Assembly (NCBI RefSeq): GCF_002744245.1 | Contig: NZ_NKHG01000113.1 | Location: forward strand, 1-64,000 | Origin: Bacillus pumilus | Lineage (GTDB): Bacteria > Bacillota > Bacilli > Bacillales > Bacillaceae | Direction of reading: 5' to 3' | DNA: 64,000 nt | Shown here: positions 9,137-17,700 of the stretch, in pieces | Layout: every line of letters starts with the position of its first letter | Position numbering within the stretch: the first letter of the stretch is position 1 | Made by a program: the position numbers and the translations under genes | Notes under the pieces: generated by a model | Database searches by the model: none | Told to the model about the DNA's origin: nothing | Seen by the model: the letters and a program-made list of their open reading frames with translations, nothing else

Positions 9137-10579
9137 TGTTTGTAAATGCCATGTCTTCAGTTTAAGCTTCGTTTCATTTCTTCCACTAATCGAGATTGAT
9201 TTATTTCCTGGGGAAGGAAAGTAACGTGAGGTAAATACTTCTCGGCCTCCGTTTACAAAAATCTCAATCGATGAAGCATCGATAAACATATGAAGGTCCT
9301 GTAATTCCTCTATTTCCACTTCACGAACTTCCTTTGATCGATCTTCGAATCGATCTCGTTCTAACGTCAGTTTCCCCTCATTTTTATCATAAATGATACG
9401 GGCAGCCGCACGAATGCAACACTCAAATCCTCTTTGTGTTTCAATTTGATCAATAAATACCTCTGCGCTCGTAATATCATCCACAGGAATGGATTGAACA
9501 GACCGCTTAATATGAAATACATGCTCTTGTTCATTTGTCCGCATGTTTTGAAGCTCACTTACTGGTTTTTGAATGAGGCATCCATATGCATCTAAACGGA
9601 GCTCTCTCGGAATCGTTAAACAGTGTATCCATTGATAGGAAATCGTCGGATGATGCTCTTCTCCTTGATCAGGCACACCCATCCATCCGATTAAAATGCG
9701 CCTGCCTGATTCGTCTTGAAAGGTCTGCTGCGCATAAAAGTCAAAGCCGCGATCCAGCTCCTCAAACGCTCCGTGTGTATATTGATAGGAGCTATCATCC
9801 AATGTGCCAACAAAATAACCTGATTGATGTGTATTGTGATATTTCAAGCCATCAGGCTTTAGCCCTTGTGGTGACACAATCAATACATCCTGGCCGTCTA
9901 ATTCAAACAAATCTGGACATTCCCACATATATCCGAAATCTTTTAATCCGCTTATTCCACTGCCTGCTATGATGCCCTGGAATGTCCAATTGTCTAACGT
10001 ATCAGAGGTGAACAATACAAGATGTCCTTTGAGATCTTGGCTTTGTGCACCAAGTACCATGTACCACTGACCATTCCGCTTCCACACCTTTGGATCACGA
10101 AAATGTGCGGTGAACCCTTCTGGTAAAGTTGCCACGACACCCTTTTTCTGAAAATGAATTCCATCCTCTGAAACAGCTAAACATTGATATGTCTCACGGT
10201 TACCTTGTTCATCACGAACATTTCCGGTATACATCACATACATGTTCCCATCGTCAATGACTGCACTGCCAGAATAACAGCCATTTTGATCAAACCAATC
10301 ACTTGGAGCGAGGGCAGCTTCTTCATGCTGCCAATTCACTAGATCAGTAGATGTATAGTGACCCCAAAATTTTGCACCATGTCCCGTTTTGAATGGCTGC
10401 CACTGATAAAACACATGGTAGATTCCCTTCCACTGAATCAATCCATTCGGGTCATTTAAAAGACCGACTGGCGGCATCAGATGGAAATGCTGGCGGTACA
10501 CATCTTTTTTCACCAAATGCTCATAGTTTCGAATACGGTCTGCTACCTTTTGACGAAGTGCTGCGTCAGTTGTTGTCAT
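9122..10579 (-). CDS. sacA: Sucrose-6-phosphate hydrolase
   Basis: A glycoside hydrolase family 32 enzyme of 485 residues that splits the sucrose-6-phosphate made by the SacP PTS into glucose-6-phosphate and fructose. The nucleophile lies in LLNDPNG (D43), the transition-state Asp in FRDPKVW and the acid/base Glu in WECPDLF. A five-bladed propeller domain is followed by a C-terminal beta-sandwich. ATG at 10579 is favoured (AAGGAG 11 nt upstream); an upstream GTG at 10591 overlaps the site. It follows sacP by 19 bp, so both are expressed from the RAT-controlled promoter. Confidence 0.95.
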   Translation of the reverse strand: MTTTDAALRQKVADRIRNYEHLVKKDVYRQHFHLMPPVGLLNDPNGLIQWKGIYHVFYQWQPFKTGHGAKFWGHYTSTDLVNWQHEEAALAPSDWFDQNGCYSGSAVIDDGNMYVMYTGNVRDEQGNRETYQCLAVSEDGIHFQKKGVVATLPEGFTAHFRDPKVWKRNGQWYMVLGAQSQDLKGHLVLFTSDTLDNWTFQGIIAGSGISGLKDFGYMWECPDLFELDGQDVLIVSPQGLKPDGLKYHNTHQSGYFVGTLDDSSYQYTHGAFEELDRGFDFYAQQTFQDESGRRILIGWMGVPDQGEEHHPTISYQWIHCLTIPRELRLDAYGCLIQKPVSELQNMRTNEQEHVFHIKRSVQSIPVDDITSAEVFIDQIETQRGFECCIRAAARIIYDKNEGKLTLERDRFEDRSKEVREVEIEELQDLHMFIDASSIEIFVNGGREVFTSRYFPSPGNKSISISGRNETKLKLKTWHLQTEAGR

Positions 10580-10598
10580 GACTGTGACCACTCCTTGA

Positions 10599-11987
10599 TT
10601 ATTTTTCGACTTCTTTTACTTTAAAGATGATGGTGAGAATAAATGAAACAGCAACAGCGATTAACATACCAATAACATAATTTACCACATTTTGTAAACC
10701 AAATGGTGCTGCAATGGCAATCATCGGAATACCTGTTAAACCATAAGCGTTGGCTGCTACCTTCGTGAAGACAACAAATGCCCCGCCTAATGCGCCTCCA
10801 ATCATTGCGGCAATAAACGGCTTACGATAACGAAGGTTCACACCGAATATCACAGGCTCTGTAATGCCTAAGAAAGCAGAAAATGCTGCTGGAAGTGCGA
10901 TTTCTTTTGTCTTTGCACGCTTCGCTAAGAAAAAGACAGCCAATCCTGCGCCACCTTGTGCTACGTTGGACATCGCCCAGATTGGCAGCAAATAGTTACG
11001 TCCAATGTCATTCAGTAGTCCTGCCTCAATCGCATGGAAGCTATGATGAACCCCTGTGAGTACAATTAAAGAGTAGGCACCTCCGAAAATCAAACCTGCC
11101 AAGAATCCTGCATGGTCATAAACAAATGTCAGTGAATTCGAAATTCCTGTACCGAGCATTCTTCCAAGCGGTCCGACTGCAATAAACGTCACAAACCCAG
11201 TCACAATGACCGTCACAAACGGAGTCACAAGTAAATCTATACTGTTCGGAACGACTTTTCTTAAATTCTTTTCAATCAGACACATGATATACACAGTCAA
11301 TAAAACTGGAATGACCGTTCCTTGGTAACCAAGAAGGGCAATATCGAAATTGAATAAATGCATATACTCTGGCTTCGCCTCTGTCAGTCCCCACGGGTTA
11401 AGCAGGTTAGGGTGAATCATAATTCCACCAATAACGGCCCCTAAATATGGATTCCCACCAAATTCTTTCGCTGCACTGACCCCAATTAAAATCGGTAAAA
11501 TGATAAAGGCAGCACTTGAGAACATATCAAGCATTTGGAAGATCGCAGAGCTTGGGTCCGCCCATTTGAAGGCTTTCATCATACCTAAAAGACCCATTAA
11601 TAAACCGCTTGCAACAATCGCCGGAATAATCGGAACAAAAATATTCGATAATGTCTTCGCAAAACGCGCAAGTGGATTCATTTTTTGTTTCACTGCCTCA
11701 TCATGACTGACAGGCTTTTGTTTCTCGTCGCCTGTCTCAAGACCGGTCTCACGAGCAAAAGGCTCATATACTTTGTTGACAGATCCAGTCCCAAAAATAA
11801 CTTGAAATTGTCCTGAACTCGAAAAAGCACCTTTCACACCTTCTAGCTCTTCAATGGCCTCTTTGTCAATCAGATTCTCATCTTTCATCACCAATCTGAG
11901 TCTTGTGGCGCAATGCGTTGCACTAATGACATTTTCCTTACCACCTAGTAGTTTAGCTAATTCTTTAGCTGTTTTTTGATAATCCAT
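10599..11987 (-). CDS. sacP: Sucrose PTS enzyme IIBC
   Basis: A 462-residue sucrose-specific phosphotransferase permease. The N-terminal EIIB domain (about 1-90) has the phosphocysteine C26 in ATHCATRLRL; the remainder is the EIIC channel with about ten hydrophobic segments, from about residue 105. It has no EIIA domain and must borrow a glucose-type EIIA, as known for SacP. It imports and phosphorylates sucrose. AAAGGAGG-type site before ATG at 11987. First gene of sacP-sacA; controlled by SacT through the RAT/terminator immediately upstream. Confidence 0.95.
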   Translation of the reverse strand: MDYQKTAKELAKLLGGKENVISATHCATRLRLVMKDENLIDKEAIEELEGVKGAFSSSGQFQVIFGTGSVNKVYEPFARETGLETGDEKQKPVSHDEAVKQKMNPLARFAKTLSNIFVPIIPAIVASGLLMGLLGMMKAFKWADPSSAIFQMLDMFSSAAFIILPILIGVSAAKEFGGNPYLGAVIGGIMIHPNLLNPWGLTEAKPEYMHLFNFDIALLGYQGTVIPVLLTVYIMCLIEKNLRKVVPNSIDLLVTPFVTVIVTGFVTFIAVGPLGRMLGTGISNSLTFVYDHAGFLAGLIFGGAYSLIVLTGVHHSFHAIEAGLLNDIGRNYLLPIWAMSNVAQGGAGLAVFFLAKRAKTKEIALPAAFSAFLGITEPVIFGVNLRYRKPFIAAMIGGALGGAFVVFTKVAANAYGLTGIPMIAIAAPFGLQNVVNYVIGMLIAVAVSFILTIIFKVKEVEK

Positions 11988-12010
11988 GTTGTCTCCTCCT
12001 TTTTTAAAGC

Positions 12011-12078
12011 AAAAAAGACCTAAAATTCACCAACGATCAAAGGACATACACGTCCCATCGTTACGCAAATTTTAGGTC
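12011..12078 (-). terminator. sacP leader terminator (SacT target)
   Basis: On the minus strand GACCTAAAATTT pairs with GAATTTTAGGTC and is followed by TTTTTT. An inner GGAC/GTCC stem extends the hairpin. Its 5' arm shares AGGTCT with the RAT, so SacT binding to the RAT would block the terminator and allow sacPA transcription. Confidence 0.92.
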
Positions 12079-12102
12079 TTGCCTGCCTGACAGTCACAAT
12101 CC
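12074..12102 (-). promoter_or_regulatory. Ribonucleic antiterminator (RAT) for SacT
   Basis: A 29-nt element on the minus strand starting GGATTGTGACTG and ending GGCAAGACCT, matching the sac/bgl RAT consensus. It overlaps the 5' arm of the leader terminator, the arrangement of all SacT/SacY/LicT-controlled operons. Confidence 0.92.
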
Positions 12103-12130
12103 CACGATATTGAATTTTGATTACGCTTTC

Positions 12131-12160
12131 ATCATAGTATAAGAGTGTGACCTGCGTCAA
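12131..12160 (-). promoter_or_regulatory. sacP promoter
   Basis: Minus-strand TTGACG (12155-12160), 18-bp spacer, TATGAT (12131-12136): a good sigma-A promoter. Transcription would begin near 12124 and run straight into the RAT. Confidence 0.82.
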
Positions 12161-12212
12161 CCTATTTTTTCGAATCAAATGACCCATATACACTAAGAAG
12201 AGTAGTGTGCAT

Positions 12213-12235
12213 AAAAAAAAGCCTGCGGACAGGCA
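12213..12235 (-). terminator. sacT terminator
   Basis: Minus strand GCCTG-TCCG-CAGGC followed by eight T, starting 6 bp after the sacT stop. It separates sacT from the sacP promoter. Confidence 0.85.
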
Positions 12236-12240
12236 CAACA

Positions 12241-13074
12241 TTAAACCAATTCGGCATCCTGCAAACGCTGGACATGCAGCGTGATGTAGCCGATCTCCGA
12301 TTCAGGGAGATGAAGTCCATATTGATTTTTCAACAAATCAGCGAGTCCAAGCGCACACTGGTAAGCCGAATCATACTTTGTTTGGATAAAAATCAGCATG
12401 TCATCATCCATGATTTGAAATGCTTCATTCGATTCCAACCTGCCTAATGCATACCTCAAATGTGTCACAAGCCGCTGATAGGAAATGCTATCCTCATCAA
12501 TCGAGCGCTCAAAATAGCTTTCAATATGCTCGATCATTTCTGTGATCATCGTTGTGTATTTGACCGTCTTCTTCATGGACTCCGTATTCATTTTGGCCGT
12601 ATGAATATGAAGTGCCACATATCCTGCCTCATCGTCCGGCAGTTTAACCCCAAGCCGCTCCTGTACATAACGAATGGCATACTTTCCAATATCATATTCC
12701 TGCTTATATAAGACTTTGATCTCACCAAGCAATTTATTATATAACACAATGCCTTTTTGAACGCGTTCAATGGCGAAGGATAAATGATCTGTCAGTGATA
12801 TGTGGATATGATCACTGAGCGGCATCATGAGTTCACCCTCTGCATAGCTGATAATATGCTCTGCCACCTCAATATGCGCTTCCGGCAATGTCGCAAGAAT
12901 TTGTTTGAATTTCTCATTTTCCTCACGCACAACAAATATTTTCTCTATTTTTTGAACGGGAACGACGTCATTTTTCCCCTTCTGAAAAGCAATTCCGGGC
13001 CCCATCACAATTTTCTCCTGATCACCCTCCTTTACAACCACTGCATTGTTATTCAATATTTTATATATCTTCAA
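12241..13074 (-). CDS. sacT: Transcriptional antiterminator SacT
   Basis: A BglG/SacY-type antiterminator of 277 residues. It has an N-terminal CAT RNA-binding domain (about 1-57, beginning [14 protein letters not shown]) followed by two PTS regulation domains (PRD1 about 65-170, PRD2 about 172-277) whose His residues are phosphorylated by HPr or the sucrose permease. With sucrose present it binds the RAT in the sacP leader. The start is a TTG at 13074 with GAGAGG 7 nt upstream. The leader holds a hairpin (13076-13122) with the ribosome-binding site in its internal loop, which may limit translation. Confidence 0.95.
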   Translation of the reverse strand: MKIYKILNNNAVVVKEGDQEKIVMGPGIAFQKGKNDVVPVQKIEKIFVVREENEKFKQILATLPEAHIEVAEHIISYAEGELMMPLSDHIHISLTDHLSFAIERVQKGIVLYNKLLGEIKVLYKQEYDIGKYAIRYVQERLGVKLPDDEAGYVALHIHTAKMNTESMKKTVKYTTMITEMIEHIESYFERSIDEDSISYQRLVTHLRYALGRLESNEAFQIMDDDMLIFIQTKYDSAYQCALGLADLLKNQYGLHLPESEIGYITLHVQRLQDAELV

Positions 13075-13075
13075 G

Positions 13076-13122
13076 GGGTATCCTCTCCCACCAGATAACG
13101 TTTCTTATGTGGGATTTTACCC
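13076..13122 (-). promoter_or_regulatory. Stem-loop covering the sacT ribosome-binding site
   Basis: GGGTA (13076-13080) pairs with TACCC (13118-13122), and TCCCAC (13086-13091) with GTGGGA (13109-13114). Between the two stems lies an asymmetric internal loop whose minus-strand reading GAGGA is the sacT Shine-Dalgarno. There is no T-run, so it is not a terminator. Translational control is inference. Confidence 0.5.
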
Positions 13123-13126
13123 TGTT

Positions 13127-13396
13127 TCACCTCTTCTGTAAAGGTAAGAGCGGACCAGCACGCGCCTCTCTCGCCGTCTTCTCATATTGCTTTATCAGAC
13201 TTTGATGAAACTCAATCGCTGCTCTGCGCTTCTTCTTATTTTCCTCTGCCAGCTTCTCTTGCTGTCTCTCTTTCACTACTTGAAAGAATCCAACATCCAC
13301 TGAGGCCGCTTTAAAACCTTGCTGCTTCATCATCACACCCGGATTCACAAGCACATTCATCATGAAACCAAACCATACACTCAACCAGTTCTTCAC
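13127..13396 (-). CDS. ywcI: Small protein YwcI
   Basis: An 89-residue protein with an N-terminal hydrophobic stretch (WLSVWFGFMMNVLV, about 4-17), then a strongly basic, charged helix (ERQQEKLAEENKKKRRAA) and a C-terminal basic tail. It corresponds by place (between sacT and vpr) to YwcI. Function unknown; the layout suggests one membrane anchor and a cytoplasmic coiled segment. The GTG start at 13396 is chosen because GGGGGAT stands 5-6 nt upstream; the longer frame to 13456 has no site. Confidence 0.6.
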   Translation of the reverse strand: MKNWLSVWFGFMMNVLVNPGVMMKQQGFKAASVDVGFFQVVKERQQEKLAEENKKKRRAAIEFHQSLIKQYEKTAREARAGPLLPLQKR

Positions 13397-13572
13397 TGAA
13401 CATCCCCCGCTTTTCTTAGAATCTAGCAGCTCTAGCAAAACAACTGCTCCTATCATATCCCGAGAAAAAAGCGATGTTTGTCACAATCTGGGTGAAAAAA
13501 CAAACTAGTTTTCAGAAGTTTTGTTGAAAAGTGCAGAAGTTCATCACGTTGCATGATGTTTCACTAAAAATA

Positions 13573-13959
13573 TTATACACACACTATCCCAAAGATAAGC
13601 ACACCTTATCAACAGGATTTATCCACATATCAACACCCTTTCACTAGATTTTGTGTATGTGAATTTTTTGTTTTCCATATATACATCCGGATAATCAAGT
13701 TATCAACAATTCGCTGTGTATAAGTATGACTTTATAAACAAAACAGTTCTTTATAACTATGTAAAATAAGTCCATTTTAGTAAAGGAATTGTTTTCGTCG
13801 TATTGAATATTTAATAACGGGCAGTGAATCTTTCCTATTTATCCACAAAAAGAAAGGCTATCTCCCTAAAAACACAGCTAGAAAGGGGAAAATTAATTGA
13901 AAAAAGTAATCTCTCGTTCTTCTGTTCTATTGTTCTCCACTATTTTTATTTTATCCACA
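13573..13959. promoter_or_regulatory. DnaA-box cluster upstream of vpr
   Basis: Three exact TTATCCACA boxes (13619-13627, 13839-13847, 13951-13959, the last within vpr), two TTATACACA boxes (13573-13581 plus; 13715-13723 minus) and two TTATCAACA boxes (13606-13614, 13700-13708) lie in 387 bp of AT-rich DNA. As I recall, the ywcI-vpr gap of B. subtilis is one of the chromosomal DnaA-box clusters outside oriC. Its likely role is DnaA titration or control of initiation, or DnaA-dependent control of vpr. Confidence 0.75.
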
Positions 13960-16323
13960 TTCTTTTCAGGGCAACAGGCTGCTGCCGCTCCATCTAACAA
14001 GCAGGTGGAACTGGAAAAAGCAGAAATCTTCGGTGAAATCAATGTCAACTCAAAAAAACACACCACTGTCATTGTTGAATTAAAGGAAAAATCCTTGGTT
14101 GAATCAAAACAAGAAGGCGAAGCACAAACGAAAGCCTCCCTTAAAAAATCTCGAACAAAAGTAAAGAACGCAGCCCTCAAAAAGGTAGATAAAGCGAGCG
14201 TTCGTCAAGAATATGAAAAGGTCTTCTCCGGTTTCTCTATGAAACTTCCTGCAAACGAAATCCCGAAGCTGCTCGCAGTTGACGGAGTAAAAGCCGTTTA
14301 CCCGGATGTTACATATAAAACAGATGAAGTGAAAAAAGAAAGTGTTCAGCTCCCAAATGAGGATGTCTCTCCCCTTATGGATAAGAGCGCTCCATTTATT
14401 GGTGCACCAAAAGCATGGGATGCCGGCTATTCTGGAAAAGGGGTAAAAGTTGCTGTCATTGATACTGGAGTAGACTATACTCACCCTGATTTAAAAGGAA
14501 ACTTCGGTTTATACAAAGGCTATGATTTTGTCGATAATGATTATTCTCCACAAGAGACGCCTAAAGGAGACCCTAGAGGCGAATCCACAGATCACGGTAC
14601 ACACGTGGCAGGAACGATTGCGGCGAATGGACAAATTAAAGGTGTCGCAAAGGATGCCACCCTTCTTGCATATCGTGTACTCGGACCAGGTGGTTCTGGA
14701 ACTACTGAAAATGTACTTGCTGGTATTGACCGAGCTGTCACTGATGGCGCGGATGTCATGAACCTATCTCTTGGAAACAGTGTCAATAACCCTGATTATG
14801 CTACAAGTATCGCACTCGATTGGGCCATGTCTGAAGGCGTTGTCGCTGTCACATCAAATGGGAACAGTGGTCCGAACAGCTGGACAGTCGGTTCTCCTGG
14901 TACGTCAAGAGATGCCATCTCTGTCGGCGCAACTCAGCTTCCGTACAGTCTTTACACCGTGAAATTCCCGAACTATTCTACTGCAAAAATCATGGGCTAC
15001 TACCAAGAAAGCGATTTAAAAGCACTTGACCAAAAACAAGTCACACTCATCCAAGCAGGTATCGGTGACGAAAAAGCATTTGAAAACATCGATGTCAAAG
15101 GAAAGATTGCGGTGATTGAACGCGGAGCCATCGCCTTTGTTGATAAAGTGGAAAATGCAAAAGCCGCTGGTGCGATCGGCGTTGTGATGTATAACAATAC
15201 CGATGGAGAAATCCCAGTTGATGTACCGGGTCTGGCTCTTCCTACGGTTAAGCTTTCAAAAGCTGAGGGAACAGCACTCGTTAAAGCCATTGAGGCTGGA
15301 AACAATACAACGACTTTCTCCATTCAATATGTCAAAGAACTCAGTGAGCAAGTAGCTGACTTCTCATCTCGCGGGCCTGTTGTGGATACGTGGATGATTA
15401 AGCCTGATCTATCAGCACCTGGTGTTAGCATTGTGAGTACAATCCCGACTCACAATCCTTCTCAGCCGTACGGATATGGCTCTAAGCAAGGAACAAGCAT
15501 GGCATCTCCACATGTGGCCGGAGTTGCAGCGATCATCAAGCAAGCAAAACCATCGTACTCTACTGAACAAATCAAAGCACTGCTGATGAATACAGCGGAA
15601 AAACTGTTTGACGCAAATGGCAATCCATTCCCTCACAACACACAGGGAACAGGTAGTGTTCGAATCATCGAATCACTTCAAGCGTCTTCTATCGTTTCTG
15701 ATGCTAGCCATTCTTACGGCACGTTCTTAAAAGAAAAGGGCATTCAAATCAAAACGAAGAAATTCAAAGTAGAAAACCTTTCAAAAGCACCGAAAACCTA
15801 TACCATTGATTACAAGTTCGATGGCAGCGGCATCAGTACAAACGGAACGAAAAAAATCACAGTCAAAGGGAATTCCACTAGATCCTTTACTTCCGCGGTA
15901 CAAGTGAATTATGCAAAAACCAAAAAAGGAACGTACCAAGGCAGTATCACGATTCGCGAAAATGGCAGAAAGGTCACTGAAATTCCTACTTTACTGATTG
16001 TGAAAGAGCCTGATTACCCGCGCGTCACTTCTGTTTCCGTAGAACCGGACAACCGTGCTGGAAGCTATGTCATTAGCAGCTATCTCCCTGGCGGTGCTGA
16101 AAATCTCGCATTCCTCGTCTATTCTACTGATGGAGAGTATTTAGGCGAAGCAGGTGTTTATCAACATGTTGATAAAGGAGAACATCGCTTGAAATGGAAT
16201 GGCACGATCAATCAAGGTCAAAAGCTAGAAGCTGGTGAGTATACAATGCTTGCGTATGCGAGCCTGAAAGGCAAATCAGATACCGTTCAAACGAAAGAAC
16301 CTTTCGAAATTCACCCTGAATAA
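13897..16323 (+). CDS. vpr: Extracellular serine protease Vpr
   Basis: A secreted minor serine protease of 808 residues. It has a signal peptide (about 1-30, ending AAAA), an inhibitor_I9-type propeptide (about 55-145), and a subtilisin S8 domain with the triad D189 (VAVIDTGVD), H233 (STDHGTHVAGT) and S534 (GTSMASPHVAG). A PA domain is inserted in the catalytic domain (about 370-470), and a C-terminal region (about 600-808) carries Fn3-like and FlgD-like beta folds. Length agrees with B. subtilis Vpr (about 806). The start is TTG at 13897 with GAAAGGGGA upstream. It stands alone behind the DnaA-box cluster and ends at a strong terminator. Confidence 0.97.
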   Translation: MKKVISRSSVLLFSTIFILSTFFSGQQAAAAPSNKQVELEKAEIFGEINVNSKKHTTVIVELKEKSLVESKQEGEAQTKASLKKSRTKVKNAALKKVDKASVRQEYEKVFSGFSMKLPANEIPKLLAVDGVKAVYPDVTYKTDEVKKESVQLPNEDVSPLMDKSAPFIGAPKAWDAGYSGKGVKVAVIDTGVDYTHPDLKGNFGLYKGYDFVDNDYSPQETPKGDPRGESTDHGTHVAGTIAANGQIKGVAKDATLLAYRVLGPGGSGTTENVLAGIDRAVTDGADVMNLSLGNSVNNPDYATSIALDWAMSEGVVAVTSNGNSGPNSWTVGSPGTSRDAISVGATQLPYSLYTVKFPNYSTAKIMGYYQESDLKALDQKQVTLIQAGIGDEKAFENIDVKGKIAVIERGAIAFVDKVENAKAAGAIGVVMYNNTDGEIPVDVPGLALPTVKLSKAEGTALVKAIEAGNNTTTFSIQYVKELSEQVADFSSRGPVVDTWMIKPDLSAPGVSIVSTIPTHNPSQPYGYGSKQGTSMASPHVAGVAAIIKQAKPSYSTEQIKALLMNTAEKLFDANGNPFPHNTQGTGSVRIIESLQASSIVSDASHSYGTFLKEKGIQIKTKKFKVENLSKAPKTYTIDYKFDGSGISTNGTKKITVKGNSTRSFTSAVQVNYAKTKKGTYQGSITIRENGRKVTEIPTLLIVKEPDYPRVTSVSVEPDNRAGSYVISSYLPGGAENLAFLVYSTDGEYLGEAGVYQHVDKGEHRLKWNGTINQGQKLEAGEYTMLAYASLKGKSDTVQTKEPFEIHPE

Positions 16324-16337
16324 ATAAGAATCACATC

Positions 16338-16377
16338 AAAAGCCTTGTATGAGCGGATAAGCTCATCAAGGCTTTTC
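16338..16377 (+). terminator. vpr terminator
   Basis: AAAGCCTTG-ATGAGC pairs with GCTCAT-CAAGGCTTTT across a GGATAA loop. Confidence 0.88.
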
Positions 16378-16400
16378 TATCATATATGGAGGAAGAGAGA

Positions 16401-16631
16401 TTGATGTTGATATTGCTATGGATCGTTTCTTTTTTTACTGCTTTTTTTCTCACAATCACCTTGGTTTATTTTTTTACCTTTTTACATAAGAAACAGCCTC
16501 GTCCTTTTCATCAGGCATGTGAGCTGACTGTCTATGTCACCTGTATTTACCCACTTAGCTTACTGGTGACAGCCGCCTTTATCCTTATCATGATGCTCCT
16601 CTTCCCCTTTTATTGGCTGCGTGGACGGTAA
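16401..16631 (+). CDS. Small two-helix membrane protein
   Basis: About 76 residues, with a hydrophobic N-terminal segment rich in Phe, Leu and Ile (about 2-28), a short polar loop with KKQPRPFHQ, then a second long hydrophobic segment (about 43-72) and a final WLRGR. I do not recognise a family. GGAGG at 16388-16392 points to TTG 16401 or ATG 16404; an ATG at 16386 overlaps that site and is unlikely. It lies between the vpr terminator and convergent ywcH, so it has its own transcript or reads through from vpr. Confidence 0.6.
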   Translation: MMLILLWIVSFFTAFFLTITLVYFFTFLHKKQPRPFHQACELTVYVTCIYPLSLLVTAAFILIMMLLFPFYWLRGR

Positions 16632-16642
16632 ATACATATGTT

Positions 16643-17644
16643 TTATGCATCAAATGCTTCCTTTAATAAACGATACGATGTGAGCCGGTCTTGCATATGA
16701 TGTGTGATGGTCACAGCGATCACTTCATCTGTACGATAAGCCTTTGCTAGTGTTGTCAGCTGCTTTTTCACAGAAGATGTGGTCCCAATCACCATCCTCT
16801 TTCGATTGGCAGCCACTCGTTTTTGTTCATATGGACTGTAGGAATAAGCCTGTGCATCTTCATATGAAGGGAAGCCGCCAAGATTCTGACCTTGCTCATT
16901 GGCTAGCAAGGATAAATCTAAGCTGACAGCCAGTTTTTCAGCCTGCTCCTCTGTTTCTGCACATAAAACGAAGACCGCTAGACTGACGCGCGGCTCATCA
17001 CCGAATGCTGAAGGTTCAAAGCGATTGATATATTGCTCTACAGAGTCTTCTCCGCCTTCACCATTAATAAAAAGAGCAAACGTATAGCCTGCACCTGCAT
17101 TCGCTGCAAGCCTAGCACTCTCCCCAGAAGAGCCAAGCATCCATACCTCTGGTGCGGTTTCTACCTTTGGAGAAGCGGTCAAGTGAGGCAGCGGGTAAAA
17201 TTCATCAGCTAGATCATGTAGATAAACCTTCAATTCTTCTACCTGCTCAGGATATTGATCACCAAGGCGCTTTCGTTCACCATGATGAAGTGCAATGGAG
17301 GAGATCGGCATGCCTCCGGGAGCACGTCCAATACCAAGATCAATTCTGCCCGGAGCCAATGCTTCGAGCACTCTGAAGTTCTCTGCTACTTTATAGGCAC
17401 TGTAGTGGGGAAGCATGACGCCGCCAGAGCCAATACGTATATGTGACGTAACGGCTGATAAATGGCCGAGAAGCACCTCAGGACTCGATCCTGCCAGCCG
17501 GTTTGAAAAGTGATGCTCTGATACCCAAAAACGGTGATAGCCCCACTTTTCTGCCTGCTTCGCCAGCTCAACTGTTTGTCTCAGTGCTTCAGCAGGCGTG
17601 GCATCTCCAATCAAAGGAGATTGATCCAGTATACTTAATTTCAT
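16643..17644 (-). CDS. ywcH: Luciferase-like monooxygenase YwcH
   Basis: A 333-residue flavin-dependent monooxygenase of the bacterial luciferase TIM-barrel family (group without the C-terminal dimer insertion), similar to YwcH/YvbT. It starts with KLSILDQSPL and contains SEHHFSNRLAGSSPEVLLGHL and GIGRAPGG, conserved in this group. Such proteins use FMNH2 made by a partner reductase; the flavin reductase nfrA lies next upstream (56 bp gap, same strand). The substrate is unknown. ATG at 17644 is chosen over the adjacent ATG at 17647 for spacing from AGAGGTG. Confidence 0.88.
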   Translation of the reverse strand: MKLSILDQSPLIGDATPAEALRQTVELAKQAEKWGYHRFWVSEHHFSNRLAGSSPEVLLGHLSAVTSHIRIGSGGVMLPHYSAYKVAENFRVLEALAPGRIDLGIGRAPGGMPISSIALHHGERKRLGDQYPEQVEELKVYLHDLADEFYPLPHLTASPKVETAPEVWMLGSSGESARLAANAGAGYTFALFINGEGGEDSVEQYINRFEPSAFGDEPRVSLAVFVLCAETEEQAEKLAVSLDLSLLANEQGQNLGGFPSYEDAQAYSYSPYEQKRVAANRKRMVIGTTSSVKKQLTTLAKAYRTDEVIAVTITHHMQDRLTSYRLLKEAFDA

Positions 17645-17700
17645 CATGTCGCACCTCTTACAGACATCCCCCTTTCTCAAACGAAAGGGGGATCTCCTAT

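Noticed and set aside
13457-13896. Possible replication origin at the DnaA-box cluster
   Set aside because: No dnaA/dnaN genes and no clear AT-rich unwinding element with DnaA-trio pattern; a chromosomal titration cluster explains it better.
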